64,000 bases of DNA from Streptomyces sp. DH37 (GCF_029813835.1 NZ_JARVKV010000011.1:62001-126000); one strand, 5' to 3'; shown: positions 16,525 through 27,960, counted from the stretch's first letter. The notes: a model not told the origin generated them from the sequence alone. A program made the numbers and translations.

Positions 16525-18818
16525 CACAGGGCTCCGTGGAAGGTGCGGGCGATGACGTCGAGCTGCTGCTCGCGGGTGAGCTTGACGAAGTTCACCGCGT
16601 AGCCGCTGACGCGGACGGTGAGCTGCGGGTACTTCTCCGGGTGCTCCATGGCGTCCGCCAGCGTCCCCCGGTCCAGGACGTTGACGTTCATGTGGAAGCC
16701 CCCGGCGGCGGTGTAGCCGTCCAGCACCCCGGCGAGGTTCCCGGCGCGCTCGGCCGGGGTGCGGCCCAGGGCGTCGGGGGTGATGGTGTTGGTCAGCGAG
16801 ATGCCGTCCTCGGCGTCGTCGTAGTCCAGCTTGGCCACCGACAGGGCCGAGGCGACGTAGCCGTGGCGGTCCCGGCCGTTCATCGGGTTGGCGCCGGGGG
16901 CGAAGGGGGCGCCGGCGCGGCGGCCGTCGGGGGTGTTGCCGGTCTTCTTCCCGTAGACGACGTTGGAGGTGATGGTCAGCACCGACTGGGTGTGGACCGC
17001 GCCCCGGTAGGTGGGGTGGCGGCGCACCTTCTCCATGAAGCCGTGGACCAGGCCGCGGGCGATCTCGTCGGCGCGGTCGTCGTTGTTGCCGTACGCCGGG
17101 TAGTCGCCCTCGATCTCGTAGTCGACGGCCAGCCCGGTGGCGTCGCGGATCACCCGCACCCGCGCGTGCTTGATCGCCGAGAGCGAGTCGGCGGCCACCG
17201 ACAGCCCGGCGATGCCGCAGGCCATGGTCCGCAGCACCTCGCGGTCGTGCAGGGCCATCTCCAGCCGCTCGTACGCGTAGCGGTCGTGCATGTAGTGGAT
17301 GACGTTGAGGGCGTGGACGTACGTCCTGGCCAGCCACTCCAGCATCGCGTCGTAGCGCCCGGCGACGGTGGCGTAGTCCAGGTACTCGCCCTCGACCGGC
17401 CGGAAGCCCGCGACGACCCGCTCGCCGGTCATCTCGTCGCGGCCGCCGTTGATGGCGTAGAGCAGGGCCTTGGCGATGTTGACGCGGGCTCCGAAGAACT
17501 GCATCTGCTTCCCCGTGGCCATCGCCGAGACGCAGCAGGCGATGGCGGTGTCGTCGCCGTACTTGGGGCGCGTCAGCTCGTCGGACTCGAACTGCAGGGC
17601 GCTGGTGTCGACCGCGACGCGCGCCGCGAACTCCTTGAAGCCCTTCGGCAGCGCCCGCGACCAGAGGACCGTCAGGTTGGGCTCCGGCGCGGGGCCGAGG
17701 TTGTACAGGGCCTGCAGGGCGCGGAAGGCGGTGCGGGTGACCAGCGGGCGGCCGTCCTCGCCCATCCCGGCCAGCGACCAGGTGACCCAGGTGGGGTCGC
17801 CGGAGTAGAGCTGGTTGTACTCGGGGGTGCGCAGGAAGCGCACGATGCGGAGCTTGACCACGAAGTCGTCGACCAGCTCCTGGGCCCCGCTCTCGGTCAG
17901 CAGCCCGCGCTCGATGTCGCGCTGGAGGTAGACGTCGAGGAAGGCGTCGATGCGGCCGATGGACATGGCCGCGCCGTTCTGCTCCTTCACGGCGGCCAGG
18001 TAGGCGAAGTACAGCCACTGGACGGCCTCGCGGCCGGTGGCGGCCGGGCGGGAGACGTCGTACCCGTAGGAGGCCGCCATCTCCTTCAGCTCGCGCAGCG
18101 CCCGGATCTGCTCGGCGTTCTCCTCGCGGTCGCGGATGACGTCCTCGGTGGGCCAGCGGCCGTCCAGCAGCGCCCGGTCGGCCTGCTTGCCGGCGATCAG
18201 CCGGTCCACGCCGTACAGGGCGACGCGGCGGTAGTCGCCGATGATGCGGCCGCGGCCGTAGGCGTCGGGCAGGCCGGTGATGATGCCGGCCGAGCGGCAG
18301 GCGCGGATCTCGGGGGTGTAGGCGTCGAAGACGCCGTCGTTGTGGGTCTTGCGGTAGGAGGTGAAGATCTTCCTCACCTCCGGGTCGGGCTCGTGGCCGT
18401 ACGCCTTCAGGGCCGCCTCGACCATCCGCCAGCCGCCGGTCGGCATGATCGCCCGCTTGAGCGGGGCGTCGGTCTGGAGGCCGACGATCAGGTCGAGGTC
18501 CTCGTCGACGTAGCCGGGGCCGAAGGCGGTGATGGCGGAGGGGGTGGCGGTGTCCACGTCGTACACGCCGCGCTCGCGCTCGCGGGGGAGCATCGCCAGC
18601 AGCTTGTTCCACACGGCGGTGGTGCGGTGGGTGGGCCCGGCGAGGAAGGAGCCGTCGCCCTCGTAGGGGGTGTAGTTCCGCTGGACGAAGTCGCGGACGT
18701 CGACGGCGTCCCGCCACAGCCCGCCGCGGAAGCCCTTCCAGGCGTCCTGCTCGGCGGGGCGGCCGGGTGCGGCGGCGCCGCGGCGGTACGGGGACTGCGG
18801 CTGCGGGATGGTCGTCAT
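16524..18818 (-). CDS. pflB: Formate C-acetyltransferase (pyruvate formate-lyase)
   Basis: Cleaves pyruvate with CoA to acetyl-CoA and formate by a radical mechanism. All catalytic landmarks are intact: adjacent Cys428-Cys429 in ACCVSAM and the glycyl-radical site Gly739 in RVSGYAVNF, near the end of 764 residues, the normal length. The ribosome-binding site CAGGAGACC lies before ATG 18818. It sits 31 bases after adhE and overlaps pflA, forming one fermentative operon. The radical enzyme is destroyed by oxygen, which makes it unexpected in an aerobic actinomycete and implies function under hypoxia. Confidence 0.97.
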   Translation of the reverse strand: MTTIPQPQSPYRRGAAAPGRPAEQDAWKGFRGGLWRDAVDVRDFVQRNYTPYEGDGSFLAGPTHRTTAVWNKLLAMLPRERERGVYDVDTATPSAITAFGPGYVDEDLDLIVGLQTDAPLKRAIMPTGGWRMVEAALKAYGHEPDPEVRKIFTSYRKTHNDGVFDAYTPEIRACRSAGIITGLPDAYGRGRIIGDYRRVALYGVDRLIAGKQADRALLDGRWPTEDVIRDREENAEQIRALRELKEMAASYGYDVSRPAATGREAVQWLYFAYLAAVKEQNGAAMSIGRIDAFLDVYLQRDIERGLLTESGAQELVDDFVVKLRIVRFLRTPEYNQLYSGDPTWVTWSLAGMGEDGRPLVTRTAFRALQALYNLGPAPEPNLTVLWSRALPKGFKEFAARVAVDTSALQFESDELTRPKYGDDTAIACCVSAMATGKQMQFFGARVNIAKALLYAINGGRDEMTGERVVAGFRPVEGEYLDYATVAGRYDAMLEWLARTYVHALNVIHYMHDRYAYERLEMALHDREVLRTMACGIAGLSVAADSLSAIKHARVRVIRDATGLAVDYEIEGDYPAYGNNDDRADEIARGLVHGFMEKVRRHPTYRGAVHTQSVLTITSNVVYGKKTGNTPDGRRAGAPFAPGANPMNGRDRHGYVASALSVAKLDYDDAEDGISLTNTITPDALGRTPAERAGNLAGVLDGYTAAGGFHMNVNVLDRGTLADAMEHPEKYPQLTVRVSGYAVNFVKLTREQQLDVIARTFHGAL

Positions 18819-18849
18819 GGCTGGTCTCCTGGGGTTCCCGAGGGGGCGG

Positions 18850-21489
18850 TCAGGCGGCCGGGGTGCGGCCGTAGTAGGCCTGGCGCATCAGCGCCTGCAT
18901 CTCGTCGAGCATCGGCATCCGGGGGTTGGCGGGGGCGCACTGGTCGGCGTAGGCGTTGCGGGCCTGCCGGGGCAGGGCCGCGACGAAGGCCCTCTCGTCC
19001 ACGCCCGCCTCCTGGAAGGAGGCCGGGATGCCGCAGAGGGCCCGCAGGTCCTCCACGGCCCGCGCGTAGGACTCCACGCCCTCCTCGGGGGTGGCGGCCG
19101 GCAGGCCGAGCGTCTTGGCGATCTCCTGGAAGCGCTCGTGGGCCCGGTAGGTCTCGTACTTCGGCCAGCCGGTGAGCTTGGTCGGGACGCGGCCGTTGTG
19201 GCGGATGACGTGCGGCAGCAGCAGCGCGTTGGTCCGGCCGTGGGTGAGGTGGAAGGTGTTGCCGAGGGTGTGGGACATGGCGTGCACCAGGCCGAGGAAG
19301 GCGTTGGCGAAGGCCATGCCGGCGATGGTGGAGGCGTTGTGCATCCGCTCGCGGGCCCGGGGGTCCTCGGGGCCGTGGGTGACGCAGCGCTCCAGGTTCT
19401 CGAAGATCAGGCGGATGGCCTGGAGGCACAGCCCGTCGGTGTAGTCGTTGGCGTAGACCGAGACGTACGCCTCGGTGGCGTGGGTGAGGGCGTCGAAGCC
19501 GGAGTCGGCGGTGACGGCGGGCGGCAGGGACGCGGTCAGCACCGGGTCGACGATGGCGACGTCGGGGGTGAGGGCGTAGTCGGCCAGCGGGTACTTGCGG
19601 GCGGCGGCCGGGTCGGAGATGACGGCGAAGGGGGTGACCTCGGCGCCGGTGCCGGAGGTGGTCGGGACCGCGATCAGCTTCGCCCTCTCCCCCAGCGGCG
19701 GGAAGGTGAAGGCGCGCTTGCGGATGTCGGAGAACTTCTCCTTGGTGTCGGCGAAGGCGATCTCGGGGTGCTCGTACATCAGCCACATCACCTTCGCGGC
19801 GTCGATGGGCGAGCCGCCGCCGAGGGCGACGATGGTGTCGGGCTCGAACTCGCGCATCCGCTCGGCGCCGCGCTCGACGGTGGCCAGCTCCGGGTTGGGC
19901 TCGACGTCGTCGATGATCTGCAGGTGCACCGGGTCCCGGCGGGAGCGCAGGATGTCCTTGACGCGGGTGAGGTAGCCCAGCCGGTCCATGTTCCGGTCGG
20001 TGACGACGGTGACGCGCCGCATGCCGCGCATGTCGCCGAGGTGGCGCAGGGAGTGGCGCTCGAAGTAGATCTTCGGCGGGACCTTGAACCACTGCATGTT
20101 GGTGTTGCGGCGCCCCACGCGCTTGATGTTGAGCAGGTCGACGGCGGTGACGTTGCCGGAGACGGAGTTGCGGCCGTAGGAGCCGCAGCCCAGGGTCATC
20201 GAGGGCGGGAAGGAGTTGTAGACGTCGCCGATGCCGCCGAGGCTGGAGGGCGCGTTGGCGATGATGCGCACGGCCTTGACGCGGCGGCCGAACTCCTCGG
20301 TCAGCGCCTCGTCGTCGGTGTGGATCACCGCGCTGTGGCCCAGCCCGTCGAACTCGACCATCCGCGCGGCCAGTTCGATGCCGTGCTCGGTGCTCTCCGC
20401 GCGCAGCAGGGCCAGCACCGGGGAGAGCTTCTCGCGGCTGAGCGGCTCGGCGGGGCCGACGGCGCCGATCTCGGCGAGGATCACGGAGGTGTCCTCGGGC
20501 ACGGTGAAGCCCGCCTGTTCGGCGATCCAGTGGGGCGGGCGGCCGACGGCGTCGGCGTTGAGCCTCGCCTCGGCGCAGTTGGCCCCCCGGGCGGTGGCGC
20601 CGAAGAGGAACCGCTCCAGCTTCTCCTTCTCCTCGGGGGTGGCCAGGTGGGCGTGGAGCCCGCGGAACTCGGCCACGGCCCGCTCGTAGACCCCGGCGTC
20701 CAGGATCGCGGCCTGCTCGGAGGCGCAGATCATGCCGTTGTCGAAGGCCTTGGACAGGACGATGTCGTGCACGGCGCGGGCGACGTCGGCGGTGCGGTGG
20801 ACGTAGGCGGGGACGTTGCCCGCGCCGACGCCGAGGGCCGGCTTGCCGCAGGAGTAGGCGGCCCGGACCATGGCGTTGCCGCCGGTGGCCAGGATGGTGG
20901 AGACGTCCTCGTGGTTCATCAGGCGCCGGGTGGCCTCCATCGACGGCTCCTCGATCCACTGCACGCAGTGCTCGGGGGCGCCCGCCGCCACGGCCGCGTC
21001 GCGCACGATCCGGGCCGCCTCGGCGCTGCACCGCTGGGCCGAGGGGTGGAAGGCGAAGACGATCGGGTTGCGGGTCTTGAGCGCGATCAGCGCCTTGAAG
21101 ATCGTGGTGGAGGTGGGGTTGGTCACCGGGGTCATGGCGCAGACGACGCCGACGGGCTCGGCGATCTCGGTGATCCCGTTCAGCTCGTCGCGGCGCACGA
21201 CGCCGACGGTCCGCAGTCCGTCCATCGAGTGGGTGACGTGCTCGCAGGCGAAGAGGTTCTTCATCGCCTTGTCCTCGAACACGCCCCGGCCGGTCTCGGC
21301 GACGGCCAGCTCGGCCAGTTCGCAGTGCTCGGCCAGGGCGGCCAGGGAGGCCTTCCGCACGATGTGGTCGACCTGCTCCTGGGTGAACGACGCGTACTCC
21401 TCGAGGGACTTGACGGCGTGTGCGACCAGGGTGTCGACGGTCGTCTCGGCATCCGCCGGTGCGGCGGGACGTGCGGTGGCTTCTGCCAT
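18850..21489 (-). CDS. adhE: Bifunctional acetaldehyde-CoA/alcohol dehydrogenase
   Basis: Reduces acetyl-CoA to acetaldehyde and then ethanol, regenerating two NAD+. The N-terminal aldehyde dehydrogenase half (about residues 15-430) has the catalytic cysteine in [16 protein letters not shown]. The C-terminal iron-dependent alcohol dehydrogenase half (about 450-870) has [14 protein letters not shown] and the metal histidines in [19 protein letters not shown]. Length, 879 residues, is normal. The start is ATG 21489 with AGGTGATCCCC directly before it. Paired with pflBA it gives mixed fermentation from pyruvate to formate and ethanol. Two DosR/OsdR-like boxes lie upstream. Confidence 0.97.
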   Translation of the reverse strand: MAEATARPAAPADAETTVDTLVAHAVKSLEEYASFTQEQVDHIVRKASLAALAEHCELAELAVAETGRGVFEDKAMKNLFACEHVTHSMDGLRTVGVVRRDELNGITEIAEPVGVVCAMTPVTNPTSTTIFKALIALKTRNPIVFAFHPSAQRCSAEAARIVRDAAVAAGAPEHCVQWIEEPSMEATRRLMNHEDVSTILATGGNAMVRAAYSCGKPALGVGAGNVPAYVHRTADVARAVHDIVLSKAFDNGMICASEQAAILDAGVYERAVAEFRGLHAHLATPEEKEKLERFLFGATARGANCAEARLNADAVGRPPHWIAEQAGFTVPEDTSVILAEIGAVGPAEPLSREKLSPVLALLRAESTEHGIELAARMVEFDGLGHSAVIHTDDEALTEEFGRRVKAVRIIANAPSSLGGIGDVYNSFPPSMTLGCGSYGRNSVSGNVTAVDLLNIKRVGRRNTNMQWFKVPPKIYFERHSLRHLGDMRGMRRVTVVTDRNMDRLGYLTRVKDILRSRRDPVHLQIIDDVEPNPELATVERGAERMREFEPDTIVALGGGSPIDAAKVMWLMYEHPEIAFADTKEKFSDIRKRAFTFPPLGERAKLIAVPTTSGTGAEVTPFAVISDPAAARKYPLADYALTPDVAIVDPVLTASLPPAVTADSGFDALTHATEAYVSVYANDYTDGLCLQAIRLIFENLERCVTHGPEDPRARERMHNASTIAGMAFANAFLGLVHAMSHTLGNTFHLTHGRTNALLLPHVIRHNGRVPTKLTGWPKYETYRAHERFQEIAKTLGLPAATPEEGVESYARAVEDLRALCGIPASFQEAGVDERAFVAALPRQARNAYADQCAPANPRMPMLDEMQALMRQAYYGRTPAA

Positions 21490-21577
21490 GGGGATCACCT
21501 CTGGTCGGGGGCCTCGGTGATCCCATTGCACGCCGCCGGGGCCGCCGGGCGCAGTCGCCGAAGGGGCCCCGCCCGGC

Positions 21578-21621
21578 GGCCGAAGGTCCCGTTCCCGGGC
21601 GGGACGCGGGCCGAAGGTCCC
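21578..21621. promoter_or_regulatory. Two DosR/OsdR-like hypoxia boxes upstream of adhE
   Basis: GGGCCGAAGGTCCC at 21608-21621 fits GGGNC-N4-GNCCC, the core of the dormancy-regulator (DosR/DevR) palindrome, at every defined position. A second copy, CGGCCGAAGGTCCC at 21577-21590, fits with one mismatch, 31 bases away (about three helical turns). A weaker half site follows at 21557-21570. They lie about 90-130 bases before the adhE start. The sites are seen; control by an oxygen-sensing DosR-type regulator is inferred. Confidence 0.6.
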
Positions 21622-21640
21622 GGCGCCCGCCGGCGGGCGC

Positions 21641-22687
21641 TCATCCGTGCGCGGGCCGCCCCGTCCGGTGCGCCCACGGCGGGTCGGCGCCCCGCACCGC
21701 GCAGGTGGCGGCGGCGACGGCGGCGCCGGTGGCCAGGGCTTCCTCCAGGGCTTCGGCGGTCAGCGAGTCCAGCCGCCCGCCGAGGGCGCCGCCGGTGTGG
21801 AGGGAGTGCAGGAAACCGGCCGTGAACGCGTCGCCGGCGCCGACGGTGTCCACCACGGTGGTGGGCGGGGCGGGCACCCGCAGCCGCAGCCGCCCCGCGC
21901 CGCCCGCGCGCTCCATCGAGGCGTAGGCGCCCTCGGGGCCGAGGGTGACGACGACCAGGGGGACGCCGTGGCCGTGGAGGGTGTCGGCGGCCTCCTCCAC
22001 GCCGGCGCCGGGCAGGAGGTGGCCGAGGTCGTCGCCGGACAGGCGCAGGAGGTCGGCCGCCGCGCACCAGCGCGGCAGCCGCTCGCGGTAGACGGCCGGA
22101 TCCACCAGGAGCGGCCGGACGTTGGGGTCGATCGAGACGGTGGCCCGCCGCCGCACCCGTTCCAGCAGCCGTTCCACCGCCTCGCCGCCGGGCGGCCTGA
22201 CCAGTGCCAGTGATCCGGTGTGCAGGCACGCGGCGGGACCGGCCGCCGCCGTCGCCAGCTCCTCGTCCGTCCAGGCCCAGTCGGCGGTGCCCTCGGCGTG
22301 GAAGGAGTACTCGGCGCGGCCCTCGGCGTCGACGTCGGCGACGGCCAGGGTGCTGGGCTCGGAGGCCTCCACCACCGCTTCCAGGCCGGCCCCGGAGGCG
22401 GCCAGGTGCTCGCGGAAGAGCCGGCCGAAGACGTCCGTCGACAGTCTGCCCAGGAAACGGGTGGGTGTGCCGAGCCGGGCGAGCGCCACGGCGGTGTTGG
22501 CGGGGCCGCCGCCGGGCAGGACCTCCAGGCCGATCGCGGGGGTGGACGGCCCGGGGGCGCCGGGCGCGCGGCCCTGCGGCGGGACGGTGAAGGCGTCGGC
22601 GACGCACTCCCCCAGGACGGCGACGGGGGCGGCGGACGGGGGGACGGGTTCGGGGGCGCCGTTCGGACGGCTGCTGGTCGGGGGCAT
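21641..22687 (-). CDS. PfkB-family carbohydrate kinase (fructokinase-like)
   Basis: 348-residue ribokinase-fold sugar kinase. The N-terminal PfkB signature region is GLEVLPGGGPANTAVALARL (about residues 49-68). The catalytic signature DTVGAGDAFTAGFLHSL, with the base Asp in GAGD, is near residue 285. The overall pattern is closest to fructokinases, but the sugar cannot be read from sequence. Start ATG 22687 gives MPPTSSRPNGAPEP. It lies upstream of the fermentation operon on the same strand; the 151-base gap with regulatory boxes suggests separate control. Confidence 0.88.
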   Translation of the reverse strand: MPPTSSRPNGAPEPVPPSAAPVAVLGECVADAFTVPPQGRAPGAPGPSTPAIGLEVLPGGGPANTAVALARLGTPTRFLGRLSTDVFGRLFREHLAASGAGLEAVVEASEPSTLAVADVDAEGRAEYSFHAEGTADWAWTDEELATAAAGPAACLHTGSLALVRPPGGEAVERLLERVRRRATVSIDPNVRPLLVDPAVYRERLPRWCAAADLLRLSGDDLGHLLPGAGVEEAADTLHGHGVPLVVVTLGPEGAYASMERAGGAGRLRLRVPAPPTTVVDTVGAGDAFTAGFLHSLHTGGALGGRLDSLTAEALEEALATGAAVAAATCAVRGADPPWAHRTGRPAHG

Positions 22688-22775
22688 GGGGGCATTGTGG
22701 TACGCGGCCCGCCCCGCCGCCCGCGCCCCGGGGCCGGGCCCCGGCAGCCGAAGCCGGCGTGTTTCACTGCCCGGT

Positions 22776-23354
22776 ATGAGCAGCACCGTCACCGTCACCA
22801 CCTGGTCGCTGGAGCAGACCTCCCCCTCCGACCTCTCCCCCGCCCACACTCCGGACGCCGAGTCCGGCATCCGGATCGCCCGGGCGGAGGTCCCCAGCCC
22901 GGAGTTCAGCCGCTTCCTCTACACCGCCGTCGGCGCGGACGTCACCTGGACGGACCGGCTGGGCTGGACGTACGCGCGGTGGCGGGAGTTCCTGGAGCGG
23001 CCCGCCGTGGAGACGTGGGTGGCGTACGATCGCGGCACCCCGGCCGGGTACCTCGAACTGGACCCGCAGCCCGAGGGGAACGTGGAGATCAGCTACTTCG
23101 GCCTGATCGCCGCCTTCCGCGGCCGGCGCATCGGCGGGCACCTGCTGTCGTACGGCACCGCCCGCGCCTGGGACCTGGCGGAGCGCTGGCCGGAGCGCGA
23201 GCCCACCCGGCGGGTGTGGCTGCACACCTGCAGCAAGGACGGCCCCCACGCGCTGGCGAACTACCGGCGGCGCGGCTTCCGTCTGTTCGACACCAGGACG
23301 GAGGAGGAAGCGGACATTCCGACCCCGGGCCCCTGGCCGGGCGCGGCGGCGTGA
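22776..23354 (+). CDS. GNAT family N-acetyltransferase
   Basis: 192-residue acetyl-CoA-dependent acetyltransferase. The GNAT core is at about residues 70-180: VAYDRGTPAGYLELDPQPEG (strands 2-4), the acetyl-CoA loop in AAFRGRRIGGHLLSYGTARA, and GPHALANYRRRGFRLF. Substrate unknown. ATG 22776 lies 88 bases from the divergent sugar kinase start, so both probably share this short promoter region. Confidence 0.85.
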   Translation: MSSTVTVTTWSLEQTSPSDLSPAHTPDAESGIRIARAEVPSPEFSRFLYTAVGADVTWTDRLGWTYARWREFLERPAVETWVAYDRGTPAGYLELDPQPEGNVEISYFGLIAAFRGRRIGGHLLSYGTARAWDLAERWPEREPTRRVWLHTCSKDGPHALANYRRRGFRLFDTRTEEEADIPTPGPWPGAAA

Positions 23355-23408
23355 GCCCCTCCGGAACGTGAACCCCGTGTGATCGACACCACATCGTCTC
23401 GCGGTACG

Positions 23409-23422
23409 GGACAAGGTTGTCC
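23409..23422. promoter_or_regulatory. Inverted repeat upstream of the sulfur operon leader
   Basis: GGACAAGGTTGTCC has perfect six-base arms around two bases, 53 bases before the leader peptide start. The location suits an operator of the sulfur operon. A second patch, TGTGATCGACACCACA at 23378-23393, has only four-base arms. No regulator can be named from this. Confidence 0.4.
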
Positions 23423-23474
23423 GAACTGTGGATAAAGGTGGACTGCCGCGAGACACGCATGCCACGCTTCTGCC

Positions 23475-23558
23475 ATGTCTCGAGCTGGAATTGCCTTGGT
23501 GAGTCGGCGGCACGTCGACCTCGGCCGCATGTCCAGCGCCATCTGTCCGACGGGCTGA
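23475..23558 (+). CDS. Leader peptide of the sulfur-assimilation operon
   Basis: 27-residue peptide starting MSRAGIALVSRRHVDLGRMS and ending in AICPTG. The RRHVDL...SSAIC pattern recurs in short peptides before actinobacterial sulfur genes. The cysteine codon is three codons before the end, so low charged tRNA-Cys would stall the ribosome near the stop. That is the expected arrangement for cysteine-responsive attenuation of the sulfite reductase gene 157 bases downstream. Confidence 0.85.
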   Translation: MSRAGIALVSRRHVDLGRMSSAICPTG

Positions 23559-23597
23559 CAGTCCCAGCACCGCCGCACATCCGCCGCCCCCGCCGTC

Positions 23598-23667
23598 GCG
23601 GGCAGGCGGTCTTCCCGCCCGCGTCGCCGTCCGGGTCCGCGCACGTCAGCGCGCCGTACGGACCCGG
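23598..23667 (+). promoter_or_regulatory. Possible attenuator hairpins after the leader peptide
   Basis: Two stems lie between the leader and the reductase gene: GCGGGC (23598-23603) with GCCCGC (23617-23622), and CCGGGTCCG (23631-23639) with CGGACCCGG (23659-23667), a perfect nine-pair stem with a 19-base loop. The second ends 47 bases before the reductase ATG. Ribosome stalling on the leader could change which of these forms; that is inference. Confidence 0.45.
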
Positions 23668-23714
23668 GCCGCTTTCCGCGCAGCCGAGTCCAGCAGAAGG
23701 ACGAACACACCGTC

Positions 23715-25412
<1,698 letters not shown>

Positions 25413-25458
25413 GCCGGGGACGCGTCCCGGCGGGCGCGGAGGCGACGGGGGAGGCGCC

Positions 25459-25644
25459 GTGAGCGAGCGCGCCGCGCCGTTCTACTGCCCGTACTGCGGC
25501 GACGAGGACCTGCGGCCGTCCGAGGACGGCCCCGGCGCGTGGGAGTGCGCCTCCTGCAACCGCGCCTTCAAGCTCTCGTTCCTCGGACTGCTGGCCGACG
25601 GCCTGCGGCGGTCCGGTTCCGCTGAGGGGGACACCACACGATGA
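25459..25644 (+). CDS. Small zinc-ribbon protein of the sulfur operon
   Basis: 61 residues with two paired-cysteine knuckles, CPYCG at residues 10-14 and CASC near residue 30, the pattern of a rubredoxin-like zinc or iron ribbon. Start GTG 25459; the stop overlaps the cysH ATG (ATGA), so it is coupled to cysH. Small proteins at this position are usual in Streptomyces sulfur operons. A role as electron or metal carrier for sulfite or APS reductase is plausible, not shown. Confidence 0.75.
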   Translation: MSERAAPFYCPYCGDEDLRPSEDGPGAWECASCNRAFKLSFLGLLADGLRRSGSAEGDTTR

Positions 25645-26363
25645 ACGCCGCCGAGGACCGGCACGACCTGCGGCCGGGCACCGACGAGCTGCGGCGGCTC
25701 GCCGAGAAGGCGGGCCGCGAACTGGAGGACGCCTCGGCGACGGAGATCCTGCGCTGGGCCGCCGACACCTTCGGCCGGCGCTTCTGCGTGACCTCCTCGA
25801 TGGAGGACGCCGTCGTCGCGCACCTCGCCTCGCGCGTGATGCCCGGTGTCGACGTGGTGTTCCTCGACACCGGCTACCACTTCCCGGAGACCATCGGCAC
25901 CCGGGACGCGGTGGCGGCGGTGATGGACGTCAACGTCATCACGCTCACCCCCCGGCAGACCGTGGCCGAGCAGGACGCCGAGTACGGGCCCCGCCTGCAC
26001 GACCGCGACCCCGACCTGTGCTGCGCGCTGCGCAAGGTCAGGCCGCTGGAGGAGGGACTGCGCGGATACGACGCCTGGGCCACCGGCCTGCGCCGCGACG
26101 AGTCCTCGACCAGGGCGGACACCCCGGTCGTCGGCTGGGACGGGAGGCGGGGGAAGGTCAAGGTCTCGCCCATCGCACGCTGGACGCAGGACGACGTGGA
26201 CACCTACGTTGCCGAGCACGGCGTCCTCACCAACCCGCTGCTGATGGACGGTTACCCCTCCATCGGGTGCGCGCCCTGCACCCGGCGGGTGCTGGTGGGC
26301 GAGGACGCCCGCTCCGGCCGCTGGGCCGGGCGCGGCAAGACCGAGTGCGGACTGCATGGCTGA
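25641..26363 (+). CDS. cysH: Assimilatory adenylyl-sulfate reductase
   Basis: Reduces activated sulfate to sulfite with thioredoxin. The catalytic C-terminal motif ECGLH is present. The cysteine pairs DLCCALRK (about residues 130-137) and GCAPC (about 212-216) bind the 4Fe-4S cluster that marks the APS-reducing type rather than the cluster-free PAPS type. Nucleotide-binding VTSSMEDAV is near residue 50. 240 residues, fused by overlap to the zinc-ribbon gene upstream. Confidence 0.94.
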   Translation: MNAAEDRHDLRPGTDELRRLAEKAGRELEDASATEILRWAADTFGRRFCVTSSMEDAVVAHLASRVMPGVDVVFLDTGYHFPETIGTRDAVAAVMDVNVITLTPRQTVAEQDAEYGPRLHDRDPDLCCALRKVRPLEEGLRGYDAWATGLRRDESSTRADTPVVGWDGRRGKVKVSPIARWTQDDVDTYVAEHGVLTNPLLMDGYPSIGCAPCTRRVLVGEDARSGRWAGRGKTECGLHG

Positions 26364-26410
26364 TGGCGAACCCGGAGACCGGACAGGTCCAGACAGTTGA
26401 GGAGCGGCAG

Positions 26411-26989
26411 ATGAGCGGGGCGACCGCCTCCGGCACGGAAAGAACCGGCGACACCGGCACCGGAGCCACGATCTGGCTCACCGGCCTGCCGAGCGCCGGC
26501 AAGACCACGATCGCCCACGCGCTGGCCGACCGGCTGCGCGGCGAGGGGCACCGGGTGGAGGTGCTGGACGGCGACGAGATCAGGGAGTTCCTCTCCGCCG
26601 GCCTGGGCTTCTCCCGGGAGGACCGCCACACCAACGTGCAGCGGATCGGCTTCGTCGCCGAACTGCTCGCCTCCAACGGCGTGAAGGCGCTGGTCCCGGT
26701 GATCGCGCCGTACGCCGACAGCCGCGAGGCGGTGCGCAAGCGCCACCAGGCGGAGGGCACGGCGTACCTGGAGGTGCACGTGGCCACGCCGGTCGAGGTG
26801 TGCTCCGAGCGCGACGTGAAGGGGCTGTACGCCAGGCAGGCCAACGGGGAGCTCTCCGGGCTGACCGGGGTGGACGACCCGTACGAGGCGCCGGCCCACC
26901 CGGACCTGCGGATCGAGGCGCACACCGAGCCGGTGGAGGACTCCGCGGCCCGGCTGTACGCACTGCTCGCCGAGAGGGGACTGGCATGA
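26411..26989 (+). CDS. cysC: Adenylyl-sulfate kinase
   Basis: Phosphorylates APS to PAPS. Walker A GLPSAGKTTIAHAL lies at about residues 25-38; the APS kinase segments DGDEIREFLSAGLGF and PYADSREAVRKRH follow. Start ATG 26411 is preferred because GAGGAG lies seven bases before it; ATG 26363, overlapping the cysH stop by one base, would add 16 residues and cannot be excluded. PAPS is not needed by the cluster-type CysH, so this kinase more likely supplies sulfotransferases or regulates APS. Its stop overlaps cysD. Confidence 0.9.
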   Translation: MSGATASGTERTGDTGTGATIWLTGLPSAGKTTIAHALADRLRGEGHRVEVLDGDEIREFLSAGLGFSREDRHTNVQRIGFVAELLASNGVKALVPVIAPYADSREAVRKRHQAEGTAYLEVHVATPVEVCSERDVKGLYARQANGELSGLTGVDDPYEAPAHPDLRIEAHTEPVEDSAARLYALLAERGLA

Positions 26990-27960
26990 CGATCTCGACC
27001 GAACCGACGGCCGAGCCGAACGGGACCGCCACGGGTTCCGGGGCTCCCGGGACCTCCGGCCCGGCGTACGCGCTGAGCCACCTGGACGCGCTGGAGTCGG
27101 AGGCGGTGCACATCTTCCGCGAGGTGGCGGGCGAGTTCGAGCGGCCGGTGATCCTCTTCTCCGGCGGCAAGGACTCCATCGTGATGCTGCACCTGGCGCT
27201 GAAGGCCTTCGCCCCGGCGCCGGTGCCCTTCGCGCTGCTGCACGTGGACACCGGCCACAACTTCCCCGAGGTCATCGCCTACCGCGACCGGGTGGTGGCC
27301 GAGCACCGGCTGCGCCTGCACGTCGCCTCGGTGCAGGAGTTCATCGACCGCGGCGAGCTGCGCGAGCGCCCCGACGGCACCCGCAACCCGCTGCAGACCG
27401 TACCGCTGCTGCACGCGATCGAGACGGGCCGCTTCGACGCGGTCTTCGGCGGCGGGCGGCGGGACGAGGAGAAGGCCCGCGCCAAGGAGCGGGTGTTCTC
27501 CCTGCGCGACGAGTTCGGCGGCTGGGACCCGCGCCGGCAGCGGCCGGAGCTGTGGCAGCTCTACAACGGCCGCCACGCGCCGGGCGAGCACGTGCGCGTC
27601 TTCCCGCTGTCGAACTGGACCGAGCTGGACGTGTGGCAGTACATCGCGCGGGAGAAGGTCGAGCTTCCCGCCATCTACTACGCCCACACCCGCGAGGTCT
27701 TCCGGCGCAACGGCATGTGGCTGGCCCCGGGCGAGTGGGGCGGCCCGAAGGACGGCGAGACGGTGGAGGTGCGCCAGGTGCGCTACCGCACCGTCGGCGA
27801 CATGTCCTGCACCGGGGCGGTGGACTCCGACGCCGTCACCATCGAACAGGTCATAGCGGAGATCGCGGCCTCCCGGCTGACCGAGCGGGGCGCGACCCGG
27901 GCCGACGACAAGCTGTCGGAGGCCGCCATGGAGGACCGCAAACGCGAAGGGTACTTCTGA
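26986..27960 (+). CDS. cysD: Sulfate adenylyltransferase subunit 2
   Basis: Catalytic subunit of ATP sulfurylase, making APS from ATP and sulfate. The PP-loop SGGKDSIVMLHLA is at about residues 53-65, and the family segments GGGRRDEEKARAKERVFS and LSNWTELDVWQYI follow. An N-terminal Thr/Pro/Gly-rich stretch of about 25 residues is extra. 324 residues; overlaps cysC by four bases and is followed three bases later by cysN, its partner. Confidence 0.96.
   Translation: MTISTEPTAEPNGTATGSGAPGTSGPAYALSHLDALESEAVHIFREVAGEFERPVILFSGGKDSIVMLHLALKAFAPAPVPFALLHVDTGHNFPEVIAYRDRVVAEHRLRLHVASVQEFIDRGELRERPDGTRNPLQTVPLLHAIETGRFDAVFGGGRRDEEKARAKERVFSLRDEFGGWDPRRQRPELWQLYNGRHAPGEHVRVFPLSNWTELDVWQYIAREKVELPAIYYAHTREVFRRNGMWLAPGEWGGPKDGETVEVRQVRYRTVGDMSCTGAVDSDAVTIEQVIAEIAASRLTERGATRADDKLSEAAMEDRKREGYF

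Noticed and set aside
16536..21825. Two long plus-strand open frames (about 880 and 1005 codons) opposite pflB and adhE
   Set aside because: Rich in Gly, Val, Asp and His as expected for the complement of GC-rich genes; adhE and pflB are certain on the other strand.
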